The notes: generated by a model not told the origin, from the sequence alone. A stretch of DNA of 64,000 nucleotides from Dysgonomonas sp. Marseille-P4361 (GCF_900343125.1 NZ_OPYL01000001.1:496001-560000); one strand, 5' to 3'. Positions 1 through 8,766 are shown, numbered from the stretch's first letter. Translations and numbers: made by a program.

Positions 1-489
1 GATGTAAAGAGTGGTGATCCTGATAATTACGAAGCCCGGGCTGCCGCTTATTACTGGAAAGAGGCTTTTCCTAAAATCGATAATTTTGTAAGAGGTAGGG
101 ATGAACTTCCTCCTAACAATCTGTTAAATTATGGCTATGCCATTCTTCGGGCGATTGTGGCACGTTCACTAGTTTCAAGCGGATTATTGCCTACTTTTGG
201 GATACATCATCACAACCGTTACAATGCCTATTGCTTAGCAGACGATATTATGGAACCTTATCGCCCTTTTGTAGACAGTATTGTACTTTCGATAGTTGAT
301 ACTGGAGAAGGTTTTGAAGAATTATCACGATCTGTAAAAACACAGTTATTGCAAATACCGACTATAGATGTAATGATTAATAGCAGAAAGAGTCCTTTGA
401 TGGTCGCAATAAGCCAGACCACCTCTTCATTAGCACAATGTTTTGAAGGTAAATTGCGAAAAATAAAATATCCTGAATTTGTATTGTGA
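1..489 (+). CDS. cas1: CRISPR-associated endonuclease Cas1, type II (5' truncated by window edge)
   Basis: C-terminal ~162 residues of Cas1, the metal-dependent integrase that with Cas2 inserts new spacers. The frame is open from base 1, so the gene begins outside the window. Visible signatures are the Glu-containing segment NYEARAAAYYW (first metal ligand), LNYGYAIL, and GIHHHNRYNAYCLADDIMEP, which holds the His and Asp ligands. It is followed 9 bp later by cas2 and then by a 47-bp-repeat array, the cas9-cas1-cas2 order of type II-C; cas9 would lie to the left, outside the window. Confidence 0.95.
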   Translation, partial: DVKSGDPDNYEARAAAYYWKEAFPKIDNFVRGRDELPPNNLLNYGYAILRAIVARSLVSSGLLPTFGIHHHNRYNAYCLADDIMEPYRPFVDSIVLSIVDTGEGFEELSRSVKTQLLQIPTIDVMINSRKSPLMVAISQTTSSLAQCFEGKLRKIKYPEFVL

Positions 490-837
<348 letters not shown>

Positions 838-838
838 A

Positions 839-871
839 AAAAAAATCCTGATCGAAATCAGGATTTTTTTT
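839..871. terminator. Intrinsic terminator after cas2, probably bidirectional
   Basis: A perfect stem (AAATCCTGAT / ATCAGGATTT, loop CGAA) is flanked by A-runs on the left and T-runs on the right. It can end cas2 transcription on the plus strand, and any minus-strand transcript coming from the array side. Confidence 0.85.
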
Positions 872-926
872 CAAATACATCACTTTTTAAAATCCTAACA
901 AGTTGCGATAATCATTGAAATACAAT
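841..926 (-). ncRNA. Candidate tracrRNA / anti-repeat next to the array
   Basis: Bases 902-921 resemble the reverse complement of the CRISPR repeat: 14 of 20 positions match, and 15 of 20 would pair once one G-U pair is allowed. A minus-strand transcript from about 926 would carry this anti-repeat and end at the 841-870 hairpin. This is inference: the pairing is imperfect, and in many type II-C loci the tracrRNA lies by cas9, outside this window. The segment could also be a decayed inverted repeat. Confidence 0.25.
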
Positions 927-943
927 ATGTTATGAATACCTCT

Positions 944-1296
944 GCTGTATTTCAAGGAACTAATATACAAAATTGAAAGCTTATCACAATGTATTTGCTC
1001 TCGGATGTAATTTGGACGAAGCTGTATTTCAAGGAACTAATATACAAAATTGAAAGCTTATCACAATCCAGTTACAGGAGAAGTATAAGTAACCTTGCTG
1101 TATTTCAAGGAACTAATATACAAAATTGAAAGCTTATCACAATGGAAATCAACGACATAGCTTTCTGCAACTCGCTGTATTTCAAGGAACTAATATACAA
1201 AATTGAAAGCTTATCACAATGTTTACGCATGATGACGCAAATGAATACTGCTGTATTTCAAGGAACTAATATACAAAATTGAAAGCTTATCACAAT
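944..1296. CRISPR. Type II-C CRISPR array, 5 repeats, 4 spacers
   Basis: Five identical 47-bp repeats start at 944, 1021, 1097, 1174 and 1250. Each begins GCTGTATTTCAAGGAA and ends GCTTATCACAAT. The four spacers are 30, 29, 30 and 29 bp (991-1020, 1068-1096, 1144-1173, 1221-1249). Length and the reverse-complement start (ATTGTGATAAGCTTTCAA) fit the Bacteroidetes type II-C repeat family, which suggests crRNAs are read from the minus strand. No repeat is degenerate, so the old and new ends cannot be told apart. I noticed no spacer match inside the window. Confidence 0.97.
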
Positions 1297-1730
1297 ATGA
1301 TTGAAGGTTAAACAAATACACTTTATATCAAACTAAGGCCAACAATACCATTCCTCTTCGTGAGGTTCTCGATGAAGAAAAGATTCCTCCCGCGCTAAAA
1401 GGCTGCAAAATGTACGCTAATATTTGCACGCTACGCTAATATGAAACTGTATAGGAAAATTCATTGATGGCATTTGATAAATTGAATAGGATGTATATGT
1501 AGTTTTCTTTTCCTTTGGTGGATTGTAATACTTGATTTATAGGATTCGAATAGCTTTTTCTCCATAAAGAAAATTGTTGTTTTAAAATAACCATTTATTA
1601 TCTGTGTGGTGATTGATAGTATGCTTTGTATAGCATTATTTTAGCTTGGTATTTTATGTTAGTTTTACTTTTATAAAAAATAGAACTTGTAAATAGTTTA
1701 TAATCAAAGATAAATATTTATACAATGATA
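1297..1730. other. Gene-poor stretch right of the array
   Basis: No complete gene is visible. Bases 1305-1439 on the plus strand are an open frame of about 44 codons without a start codon, containing the coding-like peptide IPLREVLDEEKIPPALKG; this may be the tail of a lost gene. A 10-bp direct repeat ACGCTAATAT occurs at 1414 and 1433. The rest is AT-rich. If crRNAs are read on the minus strand, the leader would lie here, but I cannot define it. Confidence 0.3.
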
Positions 1731-1925
1731 TTAGTTAATATAAATTAACAAAAAAAATAACGAGGAGGGTACTCTTGTTTGCGCGGAAGCCATATATATA
1801 ATTTGGCCGTATTTTCCAAGTCCGATTTTTTCTGGTATGGTTATTATAAAACTACTTTTTGAGATTTCTGATTTTCCGGCGGGGGCGATTTTACCAAGTC
1901 TGGGTTTTGTTAAAAGTTGACGCAT
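1731..1925 (-). CDS. Small hypothetical protein (uncertain)
   Basis: A possible 64-residue protein starting MRQLLTKPRLGKIAPAGK and ending in a hydrophobic tail. Its only support is position: it starts 4 bp after the stop of the frameshifted gene at 1930-2287 on the same strand, as in a small operon. I recognise no family, and it may be spurious. Confidence 0.25.
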   Translation of the reverse strand: MRQLLTKPRLGKIAPAGKSEISKSSFIITIPEKIGLGKYGQIIYMASAQTRVPSSLFFLLIYIN

Positions 1926-1929
1926 AGAA

Positions 1930-2287
1930 TTAAGTTTTTTTTAAGGCAAAAAGCACTGTCTGGGATAACTCTCCAAGCGGCACGTAAAAGTGCCTAAAAA
2001 GCACCTTAAAATAGCTCTGCATTGATTTATTAACCAGTCCTATAAGCTTAAGTTTATACAGAGTTTTTAGGATCTCTTCTCTCAGATATGTGTTAAGCTC
2101 CAAAAGCAGCCCTTAAATATATCTGGGTTAAGGGTGTATTATTTTTATCCAAAAATTCAAGAATAACCAACAAATAGTCCCAAATTTTGTACTCTAATGA
2201 GTAAACAGAGGTTTGGCGCAGACTATATACTTTATGATTAATATTTTCAATGTTATCAGTGAAAATTGCAGCAAGACCATAGAGCAT
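1930..2287 (-). pseudogene. Frameshifted small hypothetical gene
   Basis: Two coding-like segments on the minus strand sit in different frames. The first (to about 2093) ends with EFLDKNNTPLTQIYLRAAFG. The second (2100 down to 1930) starts ELNTYLREEILKTLYKLKLI and runs 56 codons to TAA. They join within about 20 bp around 2093-2112, so I read one gene of roughly 115 residues broken by an indel. The family is unknown; the composition suggests a phage- or plasmid-type helical protein. The 5' end overlaps the start of the plus-strand gene at 2234 by about 54 bp, so the true start may lie further in. Confidence 0.4.
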
Positions 2288-3214
2288 ATAGTCATATTTT
2301 TGAAATCAGTTAGAGCAAGTCAGGAAGTTGATGAGCTCGCAATACGACAACTATGCTACCAGATGTTTTCTATCAAGATTCTCTTTGCACCTAAATCCGC
2401 GAAGAAGTTTGATACGATAACATTTCAAGACTTCAAGAAATGGCTGTATACCCAATCTCCCAACAACGGAGATGTGGTAACGTACGAAAACTGTTCTAGT
2501 ACCCAAAAGATGATATCTATCGTTCACTTTGTAGGTCTCCACAACATAATTTCAGGAGCCACTTTATATGAAAACGGAGATATTATAACATCCGACACTA
2601 AACTCCCTCTGGATAAACACAGAAGCTCTACGAATGAAGAAACACAACTAATCCACCAAGCATTAAGCTCAAAAGGGCTGGAGTGGAGTTATGAATACAG
2701 CAAGCCTGTTGAAAAATACACTCCTGTATCTGGTAGCTACGTTCGCGTAACGTTCTCAGACGGCAGTGTTGGGGCTGGTGTATTTGGATGGAGAGATGGC
2801 GATGATGCTATCATGATGTGTATAAAGAAAGGCGATGAGCCAATCCAGTACGGGTTTGGAATCAACATCGGAAATATACATCAAGTTGTATTTAAGACTT
2901 TGGATGCTATCGAAAAGAAAACTCTATTAGCTCAACTGAATGATGCTGGTAAAGATTGGAATCCTCATGTTCGAAGAATCGAGGAGCTTAATCTTCGTGT
3001 AAAAAAAGGTAGGCCATACTACTGCATAAATGATCGAATGTATGTAGTGAAAGTACATGAATCATTATCTACTCTGGACAACAGGAGGTATGCTAATGGG
3101 AATTATTTTAAAACAAAAGAAGATGGCATGGAAGCCCTATCACGAGCAATCCATGCCATCAAAAAGTTCCACGCCAGACCTAATCCGGATTCTACTGGCG
3201 GAAGTATTGTATAG
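2234..3214 (+). CDS. Hypothetical protein of the phage/plasmid-like module
   Basis: 326 residues, family not recognised. I chose the ATG at 2234 over a TTG 21 bp upstream. The N-terminal ~100 residues are helical; the middle has a beta-rich segment (YVRVTFSDGSVGAGVFGWRD); the C-terminal ~60 residues (YYCINDRMYVVKV, then RRYANGNYFKTKEDGMEAL) resemble a Tyr/Trp-rich module often seen in Bacteroidetes phage and plasmid proteins. The gene ends exactly where the convergent initiator-like gene ends, with no base between the two stop codons. It carries one copy of the GTAACGTTC motif that recurs in that neighbour. Confidence 0.7.
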   Translation: MINIFNVISENCSKTIEHIVIFLKSVRASQEVDELAIRQLCYQMFSIKILFAPKSAKKFDTITFQDFKKWLYTQSPNNGDVVTYENCSSTQKMISIVHFVGLHNIISGATLYENGDIITSDTKLPLDKHRSSTNEETQLIHQALSSKGLEWSYEYSKPVEKYTPVSGSYVRVTFSDGSVGAGVFGWRDGDDAIMMCIKKGDEPIQYGFGINIGNIHQVVFKTLDAIEKKTLLAQLNDAGKDWNPHVRRIEELNLRVKKGRPYYCINDRMYVVKVHESLSTLDNRRYANGNYFKTKEDGMEALSRAIHAIKKFHARPNPDSTGGSIV

Positions 3215-5551
3215 TTATCGCCGCACTCTGTTGCGTCGTTCACGAGGGAGAGGAATGTATGGTTTTTCTTCCTCGTTGTCGTCTGTATCGTTCTTCGCAA
3301 CGTTCTCTGGAGTCACACCCTTTAGCGTGTATCGGTTGTTGTAGGTGTTATACTCAGACACGCTTAGAATGTTGCTGAAATTTCCTACACCACTACCAGT
3401 GCGATTGTATTTTTTTAGCAGAGCATCACATATTTGATTCATTTCCCACTCTTCCAGAACTTTACCATCAGTAAAGCCCAAGAACTTGAAGGCCTCAGAT
3501 AAGGATGGTTTTGCTGGGATCTTTCCTTCAGGGGTAAGTTTGATTCTCGCTGGCTTAAATTTTTCTAGAAGTTCTGAGTAATCTAATTTATCGCTGTAGA
3601 CCATGCTCCCGTTCGATTTAAGCAACTTTAAGTCTCTCTCCCTACGTTCGGACTCGATTTCCTCTTGCTGCTCGTAAATCGTCTTAAAAGGCGCTCTTAT
3701 TCCAGTTACACAATCTTCGCTATACTGGATTCGTATCAGCCCATCAAAACCGTTAAGAACGCTATAGCTGTTGTATTCATAATTCCCGATCTTGAAAAGG
3801 CCTATGTCAACCATGTTGTCTTGCATCGCACAAACCATATCGTTGACCATGTGCTTTTCGTTTTCTGGGAATTGCTCGTTGAAGCGTTCCACTAAGATCT
3901 CGTGCTTTTCAAAGTCCATCAGTTCTATTTGCTCCTCAGTGAACGTATGCTCATACTGTGAATGAAGTCTCTGGAATTCTTCGTAACGTTCCTCTGGCGA
4001 CTGATACGGTCTCTCTGTGTAGTTCACAAACACTGTTCGCCCCTCATGTTGGAAATATGGGAATATTCGCTGGTGTTCGTATCTACAGAATCGTTTTAGC
4101 TCAATCAACTTAAAGATTTCCTCGTAACGTTCCTTTTCTTCATCAGTTAATCGTTCTTCGTCCCAGTCTTCCCCGATTATAGAGTCAAGGGAAGCTTCAA
4201 CCAATTCTCCGGTTTCAGGGTGAGGCACCTCTGCTACAAATAATTCATCTAAGATTTCTTTGAGGTACTCTATGAATTCTTTACCTGTGATCTGAGAGCC
4301 ATCTTCGAACTTGTCTTTTATTAAACGATAAACCATGTTGATGATAGGATCTTTTAATTTTTCCTGAGCAAACAATTCAAGTTCTCGTTTAGTGTACCAA
4401 TCAAACTCACCAAAGATATCATATCCCATCTGAAGTTTATTATCATCTTCCGTAACGTTCCCCTCTTCGTTCTCTTCAATCCAAACATTAGAGTTTTCTA
4501 AAGAGCTGGAAGAAGCGAATGCTTCCACTTGATTGTTTTGGTTCTTTTCTAAAAGAACATTTATTTGATTTCTGAGAGATTGGTTTTCTTTGTCCGATTT
4601 ATCAAATTCTGTATTATATTTTATTATATCTATATTATATCTATTATATACTGTGCTCAAAAATTGACGGTAAAAACTCAAAAATTGACGATTTGATGCG
4701 CAAAAATTGACACCCTTTTCGTCAAAAATTGACGATTTTGAATCGGTGTTTTTAGCCTCATTTTCGTCAAAAATTGACGATTTTGTTCCAATTACATCAA
4801 TTTCTCCATTCTCGAACGAAAAAGCCAACTCTCCAGTCCAATCATCAGGTGTAAGTACAGCCAAAATGCTCAAAATTTGAACATTTTCAGGTAGACCACT
4901 TTCCAAAATCGTCAAAATTTGCGCTTTTCGTTCTTCTTCACGACCTAAAATCGTCAAAAATTGACTGTTTTCGTTCAAAATCGTCAAAAATTGAGCTTTT
5001 TTCTCATCGACTCCTAAAATCGTCAGTTTTTGAGCATTTTGGGTTTTGTCATCTAAAATCGTCAGTTTTTGCGCTTTTTCAGGATCATCCAATGACGATA
5101 CCGGAGGAGGGCTGAAATTTGTAGCTGGACGAAACCCATAAGATTTAAGACCATCCTTATCCCCAGCCAAAAATAGATCCTGTATCTTCAGTACATCGTC
5201 ATCGGACGCATTGTTTATTATAGATATCACGCCAAGAACATACGGTATATCTAATATCATTGAGCTTGAATTTAGTTGTTCTTTGAGAACATGTATCTCA
5301 CACATATGGGCTATCGACGCTCTCAGTGTGTTCGGGCTCTGACCTAGGTATTTTTGCAGAAACGTTCTTGGAATTCTCATTTTACATGGGTTTGGGTATT
5401 TTGCCGGAAAGCTCCTCTGGAACATGTACTGGGAAAACAGCCAAGACCACAATTTAAAGTTGTTTGCTTGAGGAAACAACCAAGTTGATTTTGGGTACCA
5501 CATAGAATAGCTGTGCATTAAACCTTCGTATGTGTTGCTAATATTCGCCAT
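3215..5551 (-). CDS. Putative replication initiator with in-gene origin
   Basis: 778 residues. Residues ~1-130 look like a winged-helix DNA-binding region (RIPRTFLQKYLGQSPNTLR then a helix to HVLKEQ). Residues ~160-300 are a low-complexity linker of repeats such as AQKLTIL, AQFLTIL, AQILTIL and KSSIFDE. The DNA of this linker is an iteron array (4655-5073) next to an AT-rich tract (4612-4652). The C-terminal ~450 residues are acidic and helical and end in a basic tail (PRERRNRVRR). I name no family: the initiator role is inferred from the lambda O-like layout of an N-terminal DNA-binding region with the origin in the linker DNA. Its ATG lies directly beside the stop of the antirepressor pseudogene upstream. 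Confidence 0.6.
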   Translation of the reverse strand: MANISNTYEGLMHSYSMWYPKSTWLFPQANNFKLWSWLFSQYMFQRSFPAKYPNPCKMRIPRTFLQKYLGQSPNTLRASIAHMCEIHVLKEQLNSSSMILDIPYVLGVISIINNASDDDVLKIQDLFLAGDKDGLKSYGFRPATNFSPPPVSSLDDPEKAQKLTILDDKTQNAQKLTILGVDEKKAQFLTILNENSQFLTILGREEERKAQILTILESGLPENVQILSILAVLTPDDWTGELAFSFENGEIDVIGTKSSIFDENEAKNTDSKSSIFDEKGVNFCASNRQFLSFYRQFLSTVYNRYNIDIIKYNTEFDKSDKENQSLRNQINVLLEKNQNNQVEAFASSSSLENSNVWIEENEEGNVTEDDNKLQMGYDIFGEFDWYTKRELELFAQEKLKDPIINMVYRLIKDKFEDGSQITGKEFIEYLKEILDELFVAEVPHPETGELVEASLDSIIGEDWDEERLTDEEKERYEEIFKLIELKRFCRYEHQRIFPYFQHEGRTVFVNYTERPYQSPEERYEEFQRLHSQYEHTFTEEQIELMDFEKHEILVERFNEQFPENEKHMVNDMVCAMQDNMVDIGLFKIGNYEYNSYSVLNGFDGLIRIQYSEDCVTGIRAPFKTIYEQQEEIESERRERDLKLLKSNGSMVYSDKLDYSELLEKFKPARIKLTPEGKIPAKPSLSEAFKFLGFTDGKVLEEWEMNQICDALLKKYNRTGSGVGNFSNILSVSEYNTYNNRYTLKGVTPENVAKNDTDDNEEEKPYIPLPRERRNRVRR
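4612..4652. other. AT-rich tract beside the iterons (candidate DNA-unwinding element)
   Basis: About 40 bp almost wholly A/T, built of repeated TATTATAT/TCTATTATAT blocks, directly abutting the first iteron at 4655. With the iterons it forms the layout of a theta origin. In the initiator gene's direction the order is iterons then AT-rich tract, as in lambda ori. Confidence 0.6.
4655..5073. repeat. Iteron-like array, about 11 copies, inside the initiator gene
   Basis: Copies of a palindromic element, best form CGTCAAAAATTGACG (6-bp arms, 3-bp centre; perfect at 4720-4734 and 4765-4779). Variants have their TCAAAA core at about 4657, 4678, 4700, 4870, 4912, 4954, 4984, 5023 and 5062. The cluster nearest the AT-rich tract is spaced 21, 22, 22 and 45 bp (two helical turns); two outer gaps are 42 bp. 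Outer copies usually carry a flanking AAAATC. The array is translated as the LTIL-type linker repeats. Confidence 0.8.
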
Positions 5552-6256
5552 TTATACTGATTTGTAGATTGGTTGGTTTGATAATGTGATTATTTTGCAT
5601 GAACTGCTGTCTTGTTCGGCTTTCAAGCCTTCCAGAATGTTGTTTATAAACATCTTGCCCTTGTGAGTCCATTTCAAAAACATCGCCTCTAGTGTGCGTA
5701 CTCTATCTTTTGTCGAGTAGAATGGAGTTGGAATCGCCAGCCCTTGACCTTCATATTGAGGATTTAATACCCAGTCTTTATTGCATTTGACTTGCAGTCC
5801 TAAATGTGATAACATAGCGTTCATGTCGGCAGCTGTCATGTCGTATTCTGAAGCTATCTCGGTGATGGTGTATGTTTTGGCTGACTCTGGGAGTCTAGGC
5901 GCTTTACGCTTAACTCTTTGGCTCTGCTGAGATCTCGCCTGTAATTCCAGTTCCATCCATCGGAGAACCAAACGAGCTCTGGCTTCATCGTTAAATTTGG
6001 TTGCAACATACAGACACTCGTATTTGTTTAGGTTCTACATTGGCTCTTGTTTTACTCCGCCGTTAGGTAACTCTCTAGTAATGAACGAAAGCTGAAATTT
6101 CAGCTCGTGCACTTTTTCCCATGCCGGCTCCATCTCACGAATGGATTGTAATACATTTTTGTGCATTTTTCCTGTAATTTCAGCTATCTCTAGGCTGGTA
6201 ATTGTTTCGGCGTTTAAGTGGTCAATTCTTATGTTATCTTTGTTCTTCTTTTGCAT
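5552..6256 (-). pseudogene. Phage antirepressor (Rha N-domain + KilAC), broken by an amber codon
   Basis: The upstream part (6256-6035) is a Rha-type N-domain (TSLEIAEITGKMHKNVLQSI ... LPNGGVKQEPM). After one in-frame TAG at 6035-6037 the same frame continues with NLNKYECLYVATKFNDEARA, then an ANT/KilAC C-terminal domain (YTITEIASEYDMTAADMNAM ... FINNIL). In intact homologues the run is PMY.LNKYECLYVATKF, so TAG replaces a Tyr codon, a single-base change. Without it the protein would be about 234 residues. Antirepressors of this kind control prophage induction, so the gene marks a phage-like origin for the module. The KilAC part alone could still start at an internal ATG (5971). Confidence 0.85.
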
Positions 6257-7172
6257 TAATTGCTTAAATTTTTAAATAATTTGAAAATCTTTTGGTGGGT
6301 GCCTCAGTTGATAATCTATCTCTTCTAATTGTCTCAGTATGTGAGGAGGATGCAATGATAATGCTACATTTATCCTGTGTGATGATGGCTGTTGCAATTG
6401 ATTTGACAATATATTTGCTTTTGTATCTAACAGCCGTATTGGCTTCGGGTGTGACGCAATATAGTTATGTAGAAACCCTTAGTGTGCATCTTTGTGGCTT
6501 GAAATTGATTATTTATTTTTAGAATAATTCGCTAATTTATTGAGGTAACTCATTCTTTATTTTATAACTATTCAGCAATGTGTTTGTTGTGCGGATAGTT
6601 ATCTTTTGTTGGTAGGAAAGTATTGATTATGGCTTTGGATTACGTTGTACTCATATGTTAAAATTAAACTTAAATTAGTAATGTCCTGCTATTAAGGTGC
6701 TATGTCATTTTATCCTAAGATTGGTTTAGGGGATGTGGAATGGAGTTGTGGTTTTAAGTCATACAGAGTGGATTAAAAAAACTTTTGTTAGGTGGATTGT
6801 TGGTTATTAGGACTTCGTGTAAAGCCTATACATTGCATCAAAGACAAGTATTAAACATTGATTAAGTTAAACGTATTCCCAGAATCGTTTTTAACTGCCT
6901 TGATTTTCTTATATTGGGGGGAGTTGGCTTTTGTCTTTTTATAAGTGTTGCAAATTGCCAACCTGTTCATTTACAGCATTAAATGTATGGAAGATTAGAT
7001 CGGGTATAAGAGTAGTGCTGTTCTTTCTATGCTCTTAGGGCTAATCATGTTGCAAAGATATGTTATATGTTAAAATGGTGCAAGTTTTATTGGTGTTATT
7101 TTTTCTGTGTGAGGTAAAATTGTATATTCACTATGTAGTAAATTTGAATGTGGACATTAATATTATTGTGTT
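6257..7172. other. Long non-coding stretch between antirepressor and excisionase-like gene
   Basis: About 0.9 kb without a convincing gene. The only longer frame, 6292-6522 plus strand, needs a TTG start, codes for a Cys/Val-rich hydrophobic peptide and matches nothing I know. The stretch probably holds the control region for the antirepressor and decayed phage sequence. Confidence 0.4.
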
Positions 7173-7400
7173 ATGATAGATGGTATTGTTGATTGTTGGA
7201 TGTCTGAAAAAGATGCTCAATTATATACAAGGTTGTCAAGGACTACTTTGGCTAATGCAAGGTATGGAGGTAAATTGACTTTTAGGCAGTTTGGGCGAAA
7301 AGTATTGTATACAAAACAAGACTTAGATAACTATATAAAAGCCAATTCTCAATTGTATTTATCTGATGAAGACTATTATAAGAGCAGAGGAGAAAGATAA
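7173..7400 (+). CDS. Excisionase-like HTH protein
   Basis: 75 residues with a MerR/excisionase-like winged helix: MSEKDAQLYTRLSRTTLANA (recognition part), FGRKVLYTKQDLDNYIK (wing and last helix). Such proteins bind beside att sites and direct excision by tyrosine recombinases. It is convergent with the integrase at 7439-8662 and separated from it by 38 bp and a terminator. The best reading is the Xis of the same element; a plain repressor is possible. Confidence 0.65.
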   Translation: MIDGIVDCWMSEKDAQLYTRLSRTTLANARYGGKLTFRQFGRKVLYTKQDLDNYIKANSQLYLSDEDYYKSRGER

Positions 7401-7418
7401 TTCCTCTGCGTTCTTTCT
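7384..7418 (+). terminator. Hairpin at the end of the excisionase-like gene
   Basis: Stem GCAGAGGA / TCCTCTGC overlaps the stop codon of the gene and is followed by GTTCTTTCTGTAATTTT. It separates two convergent genes. Confidence 0.6.
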
Positions 7419-7438
7419 GTAATTTTATACTTAATAGG

Positions 7439-8662
7439 TTATAAAAGATTTTTCATTGCTTCGTCAATCTGACTATTCTCAAAGCTGTCAAGGTAAATTT
7501 GAGTTACTTTTTCCGAGCTATGACCAAGTGATTCACTAATAATTGAAGTGTTGACTCCAGACCGCTTCAAAACGGTTGCGTAAGTATGCCTTGCTACATA
7601 GGTAGTCAGGATTGCATCAATTTTAGCACGTTTGGCTATCTCTTTAAGGTTGAGATTGATTTTCCCCATAATCTTATGAATACGGTTATATCTTTGAATT
7701 GGGGTCTTATGGATGCGTTTATTGAGTATTGGAAAAATAAAGTCGTCAGGGTCTGCATTCCCTACATGATATAAGTCTAAAATCCGTTGGGCTTCTTCTT
7801 GGATAGCTATATTAATTAGTCGTTTGGTCTTTTGTCTTATATATTGGATACGACCGTTGGTTATGTTCTCGTATTTGAGATTTGCTATATCTGTCAGATT
7901 TATTCCGCTCTGTAGGTAGCTAAAGACGAATAGGTCTTTGCTTAATTGCATCAATGGTCTTTCATTTGTGAAGTCAAGGCTTATTATTCGTTTTATCTCG
8001 GTCTTTGTGATTGACCTCTTTTTAGTTTTGGTGTTGAATTTTGACATTTTGAATGAATCGAAAGGGTAGTCTTCTCTTCTTGCTGCATTCTGTTCTATAG
8101 CTTTGTTATAAGCACTTCTTAGAGTTCTAAAAAGTAGGCTCATAGTCGTTTCGGCTCTATTGTTGCTAATCATCCATTTTTCATATTCATTCAACCATAC
8201 GAGGTCAATTTCAGAGAAAAGAAAGTCGAGATTATCGCTCTTTTTAAAGGTCTTTATCGAGTTGAAAGAGTCTCTATAGATATTAGCGTTTCCTACTTTA
8301 CCTATAGCTTTGTAGTGGCTGATTAAATCTGTGTAAAATTCACTGACAGTCTTGATTGCTCTAACTCTGTTCGTGTGTTCTACCAAAGAAGATACAGTGA
8401 AGTTCTTGTTTGCTGTTTTTAGCTCTAATATTTGGGTCTGATACTCGGCTTTTTTGTCTAGAATAATCTTTTGAATTAGCTCTCGGTCGGGGCAACTAGG
8501 CTTTGGCTGATTCTTTTTGAAGTCCCAAAATTTGGGGTTGACTGAAATGCCTAAACTTAGATATTTCATCTTTCCTTGTTTGCAAATTCTCAACATTATA
8601 GGATTCTCACCGTTTTTTAATGTCTTCGATTTGTAGCAAACCGCATTAATAGTAGCGTTCAT
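7439..8662 (-). CDS. Tyrosine recombinase/integrase beside tRNA-Gly
   Basis: 407-residue site-specific recombinase. N-terminal arm-binding domain (residues 1-90, ending near FKKNQPKPSCPDRE), SAM-like core-binding domain (~95-200), catalytic domain (~215-407). Catalytic motifs: ARHTYAT with the usual second Arg, SLGHSSEKVT (His) and TQIYLDSF (nucleophile Tyr). The first catalytic Arg is not obvious (QSGINLTDI), and the HxxR His is Tyr (YVAR), as in many Bacteroidetes integrases. Its 5' end lies 105 bp from the 3' end of tRNA-Gly, so tRNA-Gly is the likely attachment gene of an element extending left. No second copy of the tRNA end was found to the left within the window. Confidence 0.9.
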   Translation of the reverse strand: MNATINAVCYKSKTLKNGENPIMLRICKQGKMKYLSLGISVNPKFWDFKKNQPKPSCPDRELIQKIILDKKAEYQTQILELKTANKNFTVSSLVEHTNRVRAIKTVSEFYTDLISHYKAIGKVGNANIYRDSFNSIKTFKKSDNLDFLFSEIDLVWLNEYEKWMISNNRAETTMSLLFRTLRSAYNKAIEQNAARREDYPFDSFKMSKFNTKTKKRSITKTEIKRIISLDFTNERPLMQLSKDLFVFSYLQSGINLTDIANLKYENITNGRIQYIRQKTKRLINIAIQEEAQRILDLYHVGNADPDDFIFPILNKRIHKTPIQRYNRIHKIMGKINLNLKEIAKRAKIDAILTTYVARHTYATVLKRSGVNTSIISESLGHSSEKVTQIYLDSFENSQIDEAMKNLL

Positions 8663-8722
8663 GATGGTTTTGTGGTTTAAGTCTCGGTTTAAGTCTAACC
8701 ATTAAAACCAACTAAAAACGCA

Positions 8723-8755
8723 TAAAAAAAGCGACTACATTTAATTGTAATCGCT
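8723..8755 (-). terminator. Terminator of the tRNA-Tyr/tRNA-Gly transcript
   Basis: On the minus strand GCGATTACA pairs with TGTAGTCGC (one mismatch) and is followed by seven T. It lies 12 bp beyond the 3' end of tRNA-Gly. Confidence 0.75.
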
Positions 8756-8766
8756 TGATTTTCAAG

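Noticed and set aside
5552-6256. Amber-to-Gln recoded phage module
   Set aside because: Only one in-frame TAG was seen, it sits where Tyr is expected, and neighbouring genes use normal stops, including TAG at 3212. A point mutation is simpler.
6292-6522. Possible small membrane protein
   Set aside because: Needs a TTG start, and its composition looks like chance in T-rich DNA; no neighbour or motif supports it.
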